Shown piece by piece: positions 1-7,176 of a stretch of DNA of 19,608 nucleotides (the first letter of the stretch is position 1; each line of letters starts with the position of its first letter). The position numbers and the translations under genes are program-made. This DNA comes from Promethearchaeota archaeon (GTDB lineage Archaea; Asgardarchaeota; Lokiarchaeia; Sigynarchaeales; SOKP01), in the NCBI GenBank assembly GCA_016839425.1, contig JAEOUI010000471.1, positions 1 to 19,608 of the forward strand. Reading direction: 5' to 3'. The notes under the pieces are model-generated. The model was not told the origin of the DNA and did no database searches. It saw only the letters and a list, made by a program, of their open reading frames with translations.

Positions 1-78
1 ATTAAGCAAGTAGAAAAGAACGAAGTAGAACGCCAAATCGAGGAAAACACGAGAAACATCTTTCCCAAACTATTTTAA
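1..78 (+). CDS. C-terminal tail of a truncated unknown protein
   Basis: Reading from base 1 gives 25 codons without a stop, ending in TAA at 76-78. The tail is rich in Lys, Glu, Asn and Arg and looks like a charged helix followed by the end IFPKLF. The gene begins left of the window, so no family can be named. It converges on the minus-strand gene at 168-479. A chance open frame is possible at this length, but codon use and composition fit a real C-terminus. Confidence 0.45.
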   Translation: MKQVEKNEVERQIEENTRNIFPKLF

Positions 79-167
79 AATAATCATAATAAAAGTTGTT
101 TGTAAATAAATACAGTCTTTACATCTCATTGATTAGTTGATAAAATAACAAAGCGATTGAAACAATT

Positions 168-479
168 TTATTGTAATTGTTGATCCTGTTTTAAATTGAG
201 TTTTAAGATTTCGATTTCTTCTTCAGAAAGGCTTTCACGCGGATTTCCCGATGAATCGTACAAATCAGAAGGAGCGTTTTTATCTACAAGAGCGTTAATA
301 ATAACTATTGAGTTTTTGATTACTTCTTGAACTTCGGGGTCTTGCTTTAATTCGTCCATTAATTCAATCAATTGAGTATCTCTAAAAATTTCCCTATGGA
401 CGGGGTCGTCTTGACTTTCGAAATACTGGATGATCTCAACATAATGTTTTATTTCGAATTCATTTTCCTTTTCTGACAT
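168..479 (-). CDS. small acidic hypothetical protein (103 aa)
   Basis: This 103-residue protein starts at ATG (477-479 complement) and has no signal peptide or membrane segment. It is strongly acidic (many Glu and Asp), and predicted helices make up most of it: residues about 8-22, 30-58 and 83-102. The middle part, LMDELKQDPEVQEVIKNSIV, resembles an amphipathic helical pair. I do not recognise the family. No Shine-Dalgarno sequence is visible before the start, so it may be leaderless. It sits alone between the truncated gene at the left edge and a 276-bp gap. Confidence 0.6.
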   Translation of the reverse strand: MSEKENEFEIKHYVEIIQYFESQDDPVHREIFRDTQLIELMDELKQDPEVQEVIKNSIVIINALVDKNAPSDLYDSSGNPRESLSEEEIEILKLNLKQDQQLQ

Positions 480-650
480 TCTTCGCTACGCAAGCAATCG
501 AAGTACGATTTTATGAAGTATTTTTAGCATTAATTAATTATATGTTGGATTTTTGTAATTTAAATCTATTTTATCCAGAGACTATTTTGTAAATGATATG
601 AGGATATTTTTTTTTGGAAATAAGAAATATTAAACATGCTAAAATCGAGA

Positions 651-680
651 TGAAATACGCTTAATTTATTGAAATACGCT
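651..680. repeat. short direct repeat in the 480-755 gap
   Basis: The 10-mer GAAATACGCT occurs twice, at about 652-661 and 671-680, 19 bases apart. It lies just beyond the 3' end of the thymidylate synthase gene, in a 276-bp AT-rich gap (480-755) that otherwise holds no credible gene. A T10 run lies at about 607-616. The repeat could be a binding site or chance. Confidence 0.25.
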
Positions 681-755
681 AATTTGTTTTTCAATAAAGG
701 CAGTTTTCCTTGATGAATTGAATAAGAATTATGATCAAATAAAATTCAAGCTATT

Positions 756-1775
756 TTAGATTTCGCGTGCATTATTATTTTTCATCAATTCAATGAAATC
801 TTTGGGTAGTTCACCTCTGTTTTCCATCCGATCCAGCATGTCCTTGAGTTCCGTAATGGTGTTTCCATAAATATGAAGAGAATTGCTGAAATCAAGATAG
901 TGCCCTATTTCAACGCCAAGTTGGTCGGCAACGCTTTTCTGTATGCGAATCATTCCGTTCACATTTGCTTCCCATGCCCGAAACAAGTCTCGACTCCTCC
1001 ACATTGTTTGCATGATGAGCTTGTCGTTTTTAACGCGCATGTATATTCTTTGAAGACACGGAGGATCTTCGTGGAAAGGATCAATTAACGGACGCCAAGT
1101 AATTGCCTGCGCCCTCCTGCTATAGGGGCTTTCCTTGAGTTTCTTGACGATGTAATCCACTTGATTTATTCTAGGAAAGTTTAATAGACTTATTGGTATT
1201 TTTTCTATTCCAATTTGTTCTGAAATGCTCTTATCAAGGCTTATCTCGAGTCCATTTTTTAGCTTCCAGGTGATTTCACCCTCCTTTTCTCGTACATTGC
1301 CCGTTTTCAAGAGCTTTTGTTGATTCTTGACCGCCATAGGATCGACCAGTTCGAGCTCGTAATCCTCGTGAACAGCGTCCTCTAAAGAAAACGGGGCGTA
1401 GTTGTAGATCCTGTCGTGATAAGAATAGGGAAAGCTCACATCAGAATCCCATATGTAATGATCGTTTGAGCCCTCCATAATTTCTTCAATATATCCGCTT
1501 TGAACGGATCCCATCAAGTAGGTATCGGCCATACAACCGAATAACTCGTAAGAATTTTCATACTTCGATTTCACCTTGAGTACTTTTCCCCTGCGCTGAA
1601 TCGGTTCGCTCATTGGTTCCTTTACTTCAATCATGACCGTGGCGTCTTTCGAGGGAGGATCCTCGGATTTATCGTATTCGGTCTTGATGTCGTCTCCTAA
1701 AAAAAGTACATGTCCAAGAGCAGACAACCAAGCATCCCTCACATTATTCTTCGAGATAAAAAATACTTGGGCCAT
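756..1775 (-). CDS. thyA: archaeal-type thymidylate synthase with insertions
   Basis: Likely methylates dUMP to dTMP using a folate or tetrahydromethanopterin C1 donor. The active-site block is complete: Arg220-Arg221 (phosphate binding, YSRRAQAITW), catalytic Cys240 in DPPCLQRIY, then RSRDLFRAWEAN at 260-271 (the RSxD...N substrate site) and HIY at 301-303. The N-terminal NVRDAWLSALGHVLFLG and the YSYHDRIYNYAP segment (118-127) also fit archaeal ThyA. At 339 residues it is much longer than the roughly 200-220 residues I know for archaeal members. Extra sequence lies at about 38-72 and 138-200. The family also contains dCMP/dUMP hydroxymethylases, which cannot be excluded. It is divergently placed to the MoaD-like gene at 1942. 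Confidence 0.85.
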   Translation of the reverse strand: MAQVFFISKNNVRDAWLSALGHVLFLGDDIKTEYDKSEDPPSKDATVMIEVKEPMSEPIQRRGKVLKVKSKYENSYELFGCMADTYLMGSVQSGYIEEIMEGSNDHYIWDSDVSFPYSYHDRIYNYAPFSLEDAVHEDYELELVDPMAVKNQQKLLKTGNVREKEGEITWKLKNGLEISLDKSISEQIGIEKIPISLLNFPRINQVDYIVKKLKESPYSRRAQAITWRPLIDPFHEDPPCLQRIYMRVKNDKLIMQTMWRSRDLFRAWEANVNGMIRIQKSVADQLGVEIGHYLDFSNSLHIYGNTITELKDMLDRMENRGELPKDFIELMKNNNAREI

Positions 1776-1941
1776 TGCATATTACAAGTACTTTACATTT
1801 TTTTAATTTGCTGTTAAATCTTTAATAAAACCCATGATTTAATTATAAAAGAACAAGATGCATTAGCTTTACATATTAATAGCATTAAAGTTAAATCTAT
1901 AAATTAATATACTTTCTTCAGAAATATTGAAAAAAGGAAAC

Positions 1942-2235
1942 ATGATTAAACTCAAATTTCATTTCAGCCCACCGTTTAACGAATTGACGAAGATTATCAA
2001 CACCGAACTCCAATTCGAAAGCGAAATGACCCTCACGGAATTATTTGCAAAACTATCCCAAAAATACGGTCCGGAATTTAACGAATTACTCTGGGACAAG
2101 AAAAAAAAAGATCAATTTAGTTCGTTCCTTTCCATCGTCATAAACGGAAGCACATATCGAGGGGACAACTACCTTAATACAATATTGAAAGACGGAGACG
2201 ATCTTTCCTTTCTTTACATCTATTTTGGTGGATAA
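1942..2235 (+). CDS. MoaD/ThiS/SAMP-like ubiquitin-fold protein
   Basis: This 97-residue beta-grasp protein ends in Phe-Gly-Gly, the C-terminal diglycine that an E1-like enzyme adenylates. Family members supply sulfur (MoaD for molybdopterin, or tRNA thiolation) or are conjugated to lysines (SAMPs). Visible family marks are MTLTELFAKLSQKYG (about 28-42), the IVINGSTYRG strand and LKDGDDLSFLYIYFGG at the end. A TTG at 1927 would add five residues, but the ATG at 1942 has GGA a few bases upstream and begins the first beta strand (MIKLKFHF), so I use it. No E1 or MoaE lies nearby, so the role (cofactor or modifier) cannot be decided from context. Confidence 0.85.
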   Translation: MIKLKFHFSPPFNELTKIINTELQFESEMTLTELFAKLSQKYGPEFNELLWDKKKKDQFSSFLSIVINGSTYRGDNYLNTILKDGDDLSFLYIYFGG

Positions 2236-2362
2236 AATGTTTATTTTTAATCGATATTCCAATTTTAAATATAAGGAATATCATAGTTTTACGAGTACTT
2301 TTATACTACTTATTTTATATTATAGCTCACTTGGTGTTCAATGTTAATTTATTAGTGATTTT

Positions 2363-2968
2363 ATGGGAGAAAATTTCAAAAATTTGACCGTAAAAGACAT
2401 TCTAAAAAATCACAAGGGAATGGTAATAGCATTTATTGCTGGAATAAGCGCGTGTGTTATGGGAGCCATTGTAGTGGCGGTCTTCCACATAAATCTTTCT
2501 TGGGTAGGACGAAATGGAAAGGCAAGCCTTGGAGAGTTCTCGTTTGGAACGACATTTTTATTCTTTGCTCTTCTCATATTATGGGAGACTCTCTTTATTT
2601 TAATACCTGGATTTTTAATCTTAGGAAGGTTAAACAATTACTGGAAGAACAAGCTGACAGATTTAGAAAAACACATCTTGAATAACGATTTCAACACGGG
2701 AAACTCTTATACTAAGCAGAAAAAGGACGGTTTTGGGGAATATATGGGTACAATTATTGGTGGTTTTTTTGTCTTATTGTGCTTTTTTTCGATTCTTATT
2801 ATGTTACTCATCGTTATTTTAGATGGGAATTGGAATACACCCTATAATACTCTTCCGTATACATATTACGTCAACGCATGGTTCGCCGGACTGGCCTGGG
2901 TCTCTTTAGCTTGCCTCATCTATGTAGTATTTTATACAATTATTTGGTATTATCGTAAAAAAAGATAA
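2363..2968 (+). CDS. four-helix membrane protein, paralogue A of a tandem pair
   Basis: A 201-residue unknown protein with four predicted membrane helices: about 20-42, 64-88, 128-152 and 173-195. It ends in RKKR. It is clearly homologous to the next gene (3141-3722). Shared blocks are LKNHKG (14-19), SWVGR (46-50), GEFS-GT (57-63), LWE (73-75), KLT-EK in the second loop, and DG-W-TP-N-LPYTYYVNAWFAGL (154-177). With the N-terminus inside, both strongly shared loops (46-63 and 154-172) fall on the outer face, and the lysine-rich loop 90-125 falls inside. I do not know the family. The gene follows the MoaD-like gene by 127 bp and probably has its own promoter. Confidence 0.75.
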   Translation: MGENFKNLTVKDILKNHKGMVIAFIAGISACVMGAIVVAVFHINLSWVGRNGKASLGEFSFGTTFLFFALLILWETLFILIPGFLILGRLNNYWKNKLTDLEKHILNNDFNTGNSYTKQKKDGFGEYMGTIIGGFFVLLCFFSILIMLLIVILDGNWNTPYNTLPYTYYVNAWFAGLAWVSLACLIYVVFYTIIWYYRKKR

Positions 2969-3140
2969 TTTCATTTATGGTTCTCAAAAAAACGAATAGC
3001 AATAATTAATCCATGAATTCTTCGAGCTATTTAGTTTAATTAAAAAACAAAAATTGGACTCCTTATGATATTTTATGACTATAAATTATATAAATTAACA
3101 AAAACATGCATTAAACAAATCAAATTGAGTAGATAAAAAA

Positions 3141-3722
3141 ATGGAAGAAGAAGATAAAGAAAAAACAGAATTAAAGCAAACAAAGGAACTGTTAAAAAAC
3201 CACAAGGGTGCCTTCATTGCATTATGTGCTTGGATCGTTGTTTTCGTTACAGCCCTTTTATTAATGTTATTTGCGTACATAAATAATTCTTGGGTAGGAC
3301 GGCAAGGTACGGCGATTCTCGGTGAATTCTCCATAGGGACCGTATTATTATTTTTCTTGCAAGTCATTTTGTGGGAATTACTAGTAATTGTAATAGGATT
3401 GGGCATCCTTGGAATGTATATAGGTTATTTATGGAAGTTTAAATTAACCGAAGACGAAAAGGCATTCATTAAAAGTGGCGACAAGAAAAAATCGAATTTG
3501 CGAAAAGGCGGTCAAGGCGTTGGGGGTGCTTTTTCATTTTTCGTGGGCCTTGCTTTTCTCCTCATCGTATACATCGATGGACACTGGGTTACACCGTTTA
3601 ATTCCTTGCCTTACACTTATTATGTGAACGCTTGGTTTGCGGGACTGTTTTGGGTTTCTATAATCATTGCCATTATTGGAATCGTTGGTGGCTTAGCATA
3701 TTATTTAAGTACTAAAAAATAA
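3141..3722 (+). CDS. four-helix membrane protein, paralogue B of a tandem pair
   Basis: A 193-residue protein homologous to the preceding gene along its whole length, with helices at about 24-46, 66-92, 128-146 and 167-187. Conserved segments are LLKNHKG (17-23), NNSWVGR (48-54), LGEFSIGT (60-67), LWE (77-79), WK-KLT--EK (98-107) and DGHWVTPFNSLPYTYYVNAW (146-165). The charged N-terminal leader (1-16) is longer than in paralogue A, and the cytoplasmic loop is Lys/Gly-rich (114-128). A 172-bp gap with a TATA-like ATTATATAAATTAA stretch near 3086-3099 suggests a separate promoter. The stop codon is followed at once by a T8 run, a likely archaeal terminator, only 23 bp from the convergent gene. 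Function unknown. Confidence 0.75.
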   Translation: MEEEDKEKTELKQTKELLKNHKGAFIALCAWIVVFVTALLLMLFAYINNSWVGRQGTAILGEFSIGTVLLFFLQVILWELLVIVIGLGILGMYIGYLWKFKLTEDEKAFIKSGDKKKSNLRKGGQGVGGAFSFFVGLAFLLIVYIDGHWVTPFNSLPYTYYVNAWFAGLFWVSIIIAIIGIVGGLAYYLSTKK

Positions 3723-3731
3723 TTTTTTTTC
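3721..3731 (+). terminator. T-run terminator after paralogue B
   Basis: A run of eight or more T residues starts within the stop codon region of the 3141-3722 gene. Archaeal RNA polymerase stops on such T-tracts without needing a hairpin. It lies in the 23-bp space between two convergent genes, which fits a terminator. Confidence 0.4.
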
Positions 3732-3745
3732 CTTATTTCTGAGTT

Positions 3746-4738
3746 TTATATAACCTCATTTGGAAATTCGTTTTCGATTTTTCGTTTCACGCTCTCGACT
3801 TCTTCATATAGATGCGGATAACACCGCTCGAACAATCGGTACCAATCAAATCCCACCAACGCACCCGAAAAAAATACACATAAAAAACCAAGCAACACTA
3901 TGATCTCACGCGTCAAGCCAAATAATTGTTGCGACAAGAAATCGGAAGTATGGACGATCATGATGATTCCAATGCTACTTACAAGCATTCCAATGGGATA
4001 AAGTTTAATAAAGGCTAACTTGAAAAATTTAAGCGATTCAGGACTTAATTCGTTAAAAGTTTCTGAAATGTGAATGTTATCTGACGCATTGGGTTGATTT
4101 TTTTTTTCAAGAAATTTCAATTGTTTTATGTCTTGAAAATCCCTGAATATGAGGAAGCTTCCGGAATAAGTAAATACGAATAATAATATACCAATAAGAG
4201 CAAGAATTAATTCCCGGATATCTTCAGGAAGCGTGCTTGAATTCACGAGCGATCGAGAGATTAACAAGATTATTGCAACAATTATCAATATAATTCCAAT
4301 AAATCCTTCGTGGATGTGGTATTTGCCTAAAATTTTGTTATTTGCGAATTTTTTTGATTTATTTTTGATAATTTGCATAAAATTAAAAGTTAATCCCGGA
4401 GAAACAACTGTAAACAAAGGAATGGTAAGTGTATTACGGCTCGTAAGCACGAGACTACCCGTTGTTTGAAAAACATAAAGGATCAACCATAAAGGAGTGC
4501 AACTAATTAGCATTAACCCATAAACATAAATATAAGACTTAAAATTTAGTAGCAGGGAAATAGCGAAAAAATATGCAATGAAAAATGCGTAGGTAATGGT
4601 TCTATTAAATTTTGTTTCGAGATCGTTCCAATCAAGAGTGATATCAACCAAAAAATAATTCGCTAACACTAATATGCTTGCAAGGACTAGAATAACTATC
4701 GCTATCTTGTTTAATAATGTCTTTTCCTGAACTTTCAC
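3746..4738 (-). CDS. multi-pass membrane protein of unknown function
   Basis: A 330-residue protein with about eight predicted membrane helices: roughly 10-32, 48-66, 69-92, 102-120, 143-163, 175-197, 241-262 and 275-297. A soluble loop lies at 200-240 and a charged helical tail at 300-330 (YEEVESVKRKIENEF). A notable patch is ILGKYHIHEGFIGI (136-149), where His and Glu stand at a membrane edge. I do not recognise the family. The next minus-strand gene upstream (4828-5946) is 89 bp away, so they could be co-transcribed. The 3' end is 23 bp from a convergent gene. Confidence 0.7.
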   Translation of the reverse strand: MKVQEKTLLNKIAIVILVLASILVLANYFLVDITLDWNDLETKFNRTITYAFFIAYFFAISLLLNFKSYIYVYGLMLISCTPLWLILYVFQTTGSLVLTSRNTLTIPLFTVVSPGLTFNFMQIIKNKSKKFANNKILGKYHIHEGFIGIILIIVAIILLISRSLVNSSTLPEDIRELILALIGILLFVFTYSGSFLIFRDFQDIKQLKFLEKKNQPNASDNIHISETFNELSPESLKFFKLAFIKLYPIGMLVSSIGIIMIVHTSDFLSQQLFGLTREIIVLLGFLCVFFSGALVGFDWYRLFERCYPHLYEEVESVKRKIENEFPNEVI

Positions 4739-4827
4739 GATTAAACAAACGATTGATTTAATTTAGCTTTTTCTTGAAACGAAAATTTTTGTTTATTCGA
4801 ATAACTTATTTATACTAATTTCTTGCT

Positions 4828-5946
4828 TCAAAATGCTAATAATGCGTGATGGGGCATGACAAGAGCAAATTCAAAAACAATATATACGAGCGCTAACGCA
4901 ATCGGCGTGAGGAGATTATCAGACAAATCCATATTACGAAATCCAATCCCCGTGATAACATCCACGATTAAAAACGCAATGGAAAATACTACCCCCCAAG
5001 CAATTCCCACGAAAAGGAAACAGATAAAAAAACTCGTGAGCACTGCGGCAATCGTGCCTTCCCAAGTCTTTTTTTTATTCCATTTTATTTGTTTTTTACC
5101 GAAGCGAATCCCGACTTGGCTCGCCACGAGGTCTGCAATGGAACTAATCCCCAGAATGGAGAAGAAGATCATAGGGGGACAAAAGAGAGCTGCAAACAAG
5201 TGCCCGATCGAAAAATACAAGTAAGTACCATAACCTCTTAATTCTTGATCCGTTAGCACTATTCGAGAGACATAGTTAAACGGAAGGCAGGTTCGTTTTG
5301 ACTTTCGAGTAAATTCGTTGGCGATCATGATTATAAAGAGGACATAAAAAAAATAAAATAAAACATAGTAAAACCATCCAAAATTCAGCAAAGATTTAGC
5401 GGGATCCATCCGATTCGAAAGCATTAGAAAGAATACCAGTATGGCATTTTGCTCTTCGGGTACCATCCCCTTTAGGGATCCGGTGACCGTCAAGAGTAAT
5501 ACCACGCATAGGTACCAAAGGCCTAATAAGCCTGCAAATATCAAGATATGATTAATTTTTCGCACTGAGTCTTGACGCGTTTGATTCATGACTTGGATTT
5601 TTTGCGTCAATCTAGTTTCGAGCTCGTAAAAAAATTTGAGCGTAAAGCTAAACCGATATTTTACGATGTTATTAAGCGTTGTGGAAAAGAAAACTAAGAA
5701 AATCAAGGCAACGATTGGAGCGATGAGAATGGTCATCATCCAAAAAGCGTTAACTTCTAATCCAGGCTTAAAGGCAATTTTGGTCAGGATGGCAAAAACA
5801 ACGGAAAAAACGATAATTAAGGCAATTAAACCCAGGTATTTATTACTGGCAACTGTTTCCCTTGAATTCTTGAAATAAATGACGATAAAAAAGACGCAAA
5901 AACATATTAATCCTAGATATTCAATTAAAAAGATCGTCGCCAACAT
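4828..5946 (-). CDS. dolichol/phytol kinase-like CTP-dependent membrane enzyme
   Basis: A 372-residue protein with about ten membrane helices. It resembles the SEC59 dolichol kinase / VTE5 phytol kinase / phosphatidate cytidylyltransferase group, which transfer phosphate or CMP from CTP to isoprenoid or lipid substrates. Signature blocks are RKINHI (129-134, like the RKxxH of polyprenol kinases), SIADLVASQVGIRFGKK (269-285), KKTWEGTIA (292-300) and DNLLTP (343-348). The spacing matches the nucleotide-binding C-terminal half of that family. The N-terminal 130 residues add four helices and a helical segment (TLKFFYELETRLTQK). A role in lipid or glycan-carrier (dolichol phosphate) metabolism is likely, but the exact substrate is not readable. 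Confidence 0.7.
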   Translation of the reverse strand: MLATIFLIEYLGLICFCVFFIVIYFKNSRETVASNKYLGLIALIIVFSVVFAILTKIAFKPGLEVNAFWMMTILIAPIVALIFLVFFSTTLNNIVKYRFSFTLKFFYELETRLTQKIQVMNQTRQDSVRKINHILIFAGLLGLWYLCVVLLLTVTGSLKGMVPEEQNAILVFFLMLSNRMDPAKSLLNFGWFYYVLFYFFYVLFIIMIANEFTRKSKRTCLPFNYVSRIVLTDQELRGYGTYLYFSIGHLFAALFCPPMIFFSILGISSIADLVASQVGIRFGKKQIKWNKKKTWEGTIAAVLTSFFICFLFVGIAWGVVFSIAFLIVDVITGIGFRNMDLSDNLLTPIALALVYIVFEFALVMPHHALLAF

Positions 5947-6061
5947 TTACATAAGGAAGACTTGTGGATTTTACTTAAATTTTACTGAGAACCTTTGTAA
6001 AAAGATTAAAACAAAAGAGCATTTACTATCATAGGTTTACAAATAAGAATCGTGAATTCCG

Positions 6062-6667
6062 ATGGATGAGATAGTGCTCGCTTCTGCATCAATCGATCGC
6101 AAGAAGATACTTGAACGCGCTAAGGTGCATTTTAAAGTGCTTGCAACCCAAATCAACGAAGAATCATTCAAAACAAGAATATCCGATCCCCTTGAATTGA
6201 TAAAAACGCTCGCGCGACTTAAAGCAATAACAGCAAGAGAAATGCTGAAGGCACGAGGCGAAGAAGCCATTATAATTGCTGCTGACACCATCGTTTACCA
6301 CGAGGGAAATATCATAGGAAAGGCAGGAAACGAACGGGAAGCGTTCGAGATTTTAAAACGATTAGTAGGAAACGATCATACACTGATGACGGGAGTAGCC
6401 ATCGCGGACACGAAAAGCTTAAAAATTGTTATAGACCACGACGAAACCATTGTCAGTTTTTCACCTCTTTCCGACGACGAAATCCTAAACTATTTAAAGA
6501 CAGGAGAATGGAAAGGAAGGGCGGGAGCGTATTCATTGAGAGAGGCTGCGAGTTTATTCGTTGAGACAATTAAAGGTTCGCCTTCGAATGTTCTAGGATT
6601 ACCCATACAGAAGGTACATGCAATTTTAAAAAACGAATTTGGAATGAATCTCATAAAATCAAATTAG
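6062..6667 (+). CDS. maf: Maf/YhdE-family nucleotide pyrophosphatase
   Basis: Family members hydrolyse non-canonical or modified nucleoside triphosphates (dTTP, UTP, m7GTP types) to monophosphates, a house-cleaning role. The marks are LASASIDRKKILE (6-18), IIAADTIV with the catalytic Asp75, IIGKAGNEREAFEIL (84-98), LVGNDHTLMTGVAI (101-114), GEWKGRAGAYSL (148-159) and IKGSPSNVLGLPI (170-182). The usual SPRR in the first motif is SIDRK here, and GKP is GKA, so substrate preference may be shifted. Length (201 aa) is normal. The start is ATG 6062, directly after GAATTCCG, with no Shine-Dalgarno. The gene is divergent from the kinase-like gene and lies 128 bp before tRNA-Asp. Confidence 0.88.
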   Translation: MDEIVLASASIDRKKILERAKVHFKVLATQINEESFKTRISDPLELIKTLARLKAITAREMLKARGEEAIIIAADTIVYHEGNIIGKAGNEREAFEILKRLVGNDHTLMTGVAIADTKSLKIVIDHDETIVSFSPLSDDEILNYLKTGEWKGRAGAYSLREAASLFVETIKGSPSNVLGLPIQKVHAILKNEFGMNLIKSN

Positions 6668-6767
6668 GGATAGAGTAATAAATACAAGCAGAAACGATGG
6701 AAATCTGAGTGTTGGTAGGGAAAAATTTTTATTATTTGAAATATTCTTGATTTCATACTTCCTTAAT

Positions 6768-6775
6768 TTTATACT
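6768..6775 (+). promoter_or_regulatory. TATA box for tRNA-Asp
   Basis: TTTATACT is centred about 25 bases before the first base of the tRNA. This is the normal archaeal distance from TATA box to start of transcription, so transcription may begin at or next to the mature 5' end. Confidence 0.4.
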
Positions 6776-6795
6776 GGGAAGCTTACTAAAGCCTT

Positions 6796-6873
6796 GCCCG
6801 CATAGTGTAGTTCGGTCCAGCATTCGGGACTGTCACTCCTGCGACGCGGGTTCAAATCCCGCTGCGGGCGCCA
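6796..6873 (+). tRNA. tRNA-Asp(GTC)
   Basis: An intronless cloverleaf. The acceptor stem is GCCCGCA (6796-6802) with TGCGGGC (6863-6869). The D arm is GTGT/GCAT around AGTTCGGTCCA. The anticodon stem is CGGGA/TCCTG with loop CTGTCAC, so the anticodon GTC lies at 6832-6834. The T arm is GCGGG-TTCAAAT-CCCGC. The discriminator is G6870 and CCA (6871-6873) is encoded. G73 and GTC agree with aspartate identity. Confidence 0.96.
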
Positions 6874-7176
6874 TTATTCCCATTTTAAAAACAACTTAGA
6901 GAATATTTAAAAGGACATAGAACAATTTTGAATTAATTTTTAATCGGAATTTCTCAAATACGAATTATATTAACTAATTATTAATATGTTAAGTTTAAAT
7001 TCTTCTTAAATGATGTCTCAAAATTAATATTAAACTATATCCTTCTGAACCATAATTTTATAAGCATTTTAAACAAAAATCCCTTAACAAATCTTTAAAA
7101 ATTCAAGCGAAGCTAAGGTTTTTTACTATTATGATATTAGTAATTTCTTAAACAATTATGGTAAACAAAGGTAGTA
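6874..7176. other. AT-rich gap before the beta-helix gene
   Basis: This stretch of about 300 bases has no open frame of useful length on either strand. It contains TATA-like ATTTTATAAGC near 7055-7065 and an AAAGGTAG close to the start codon at 7177, a possible weak ribosome site. It probably holds the promoter and a leader for the large secreted protein. An AATGATGT...CTGA pair near 7009-7046 is too close together for a C/D-box RNA. Confidence 0.4.

Noticed and set aside
1927..1941. TTG start five codons upstream for the MoaD-like protein
   Set aside because: The ATG at 1942 has a GGA just upstream and begins directly with the first beta strand of the fold.
4856..5224. 122-residue plus-strand frame opposite the kinase-like gene
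   Set aside because: It is a mirror of the minus-strand membrane gene, whose conserved motifs and hydrophobic pattern show it is the real one.
7009..7046. C/D-box RNA candidate (AATGATGT ... CTGA)
   Set aside because: Boxes are only about 30 bases apart, the C box is imperfect and no C'/D' pair or terminal stem is seen.
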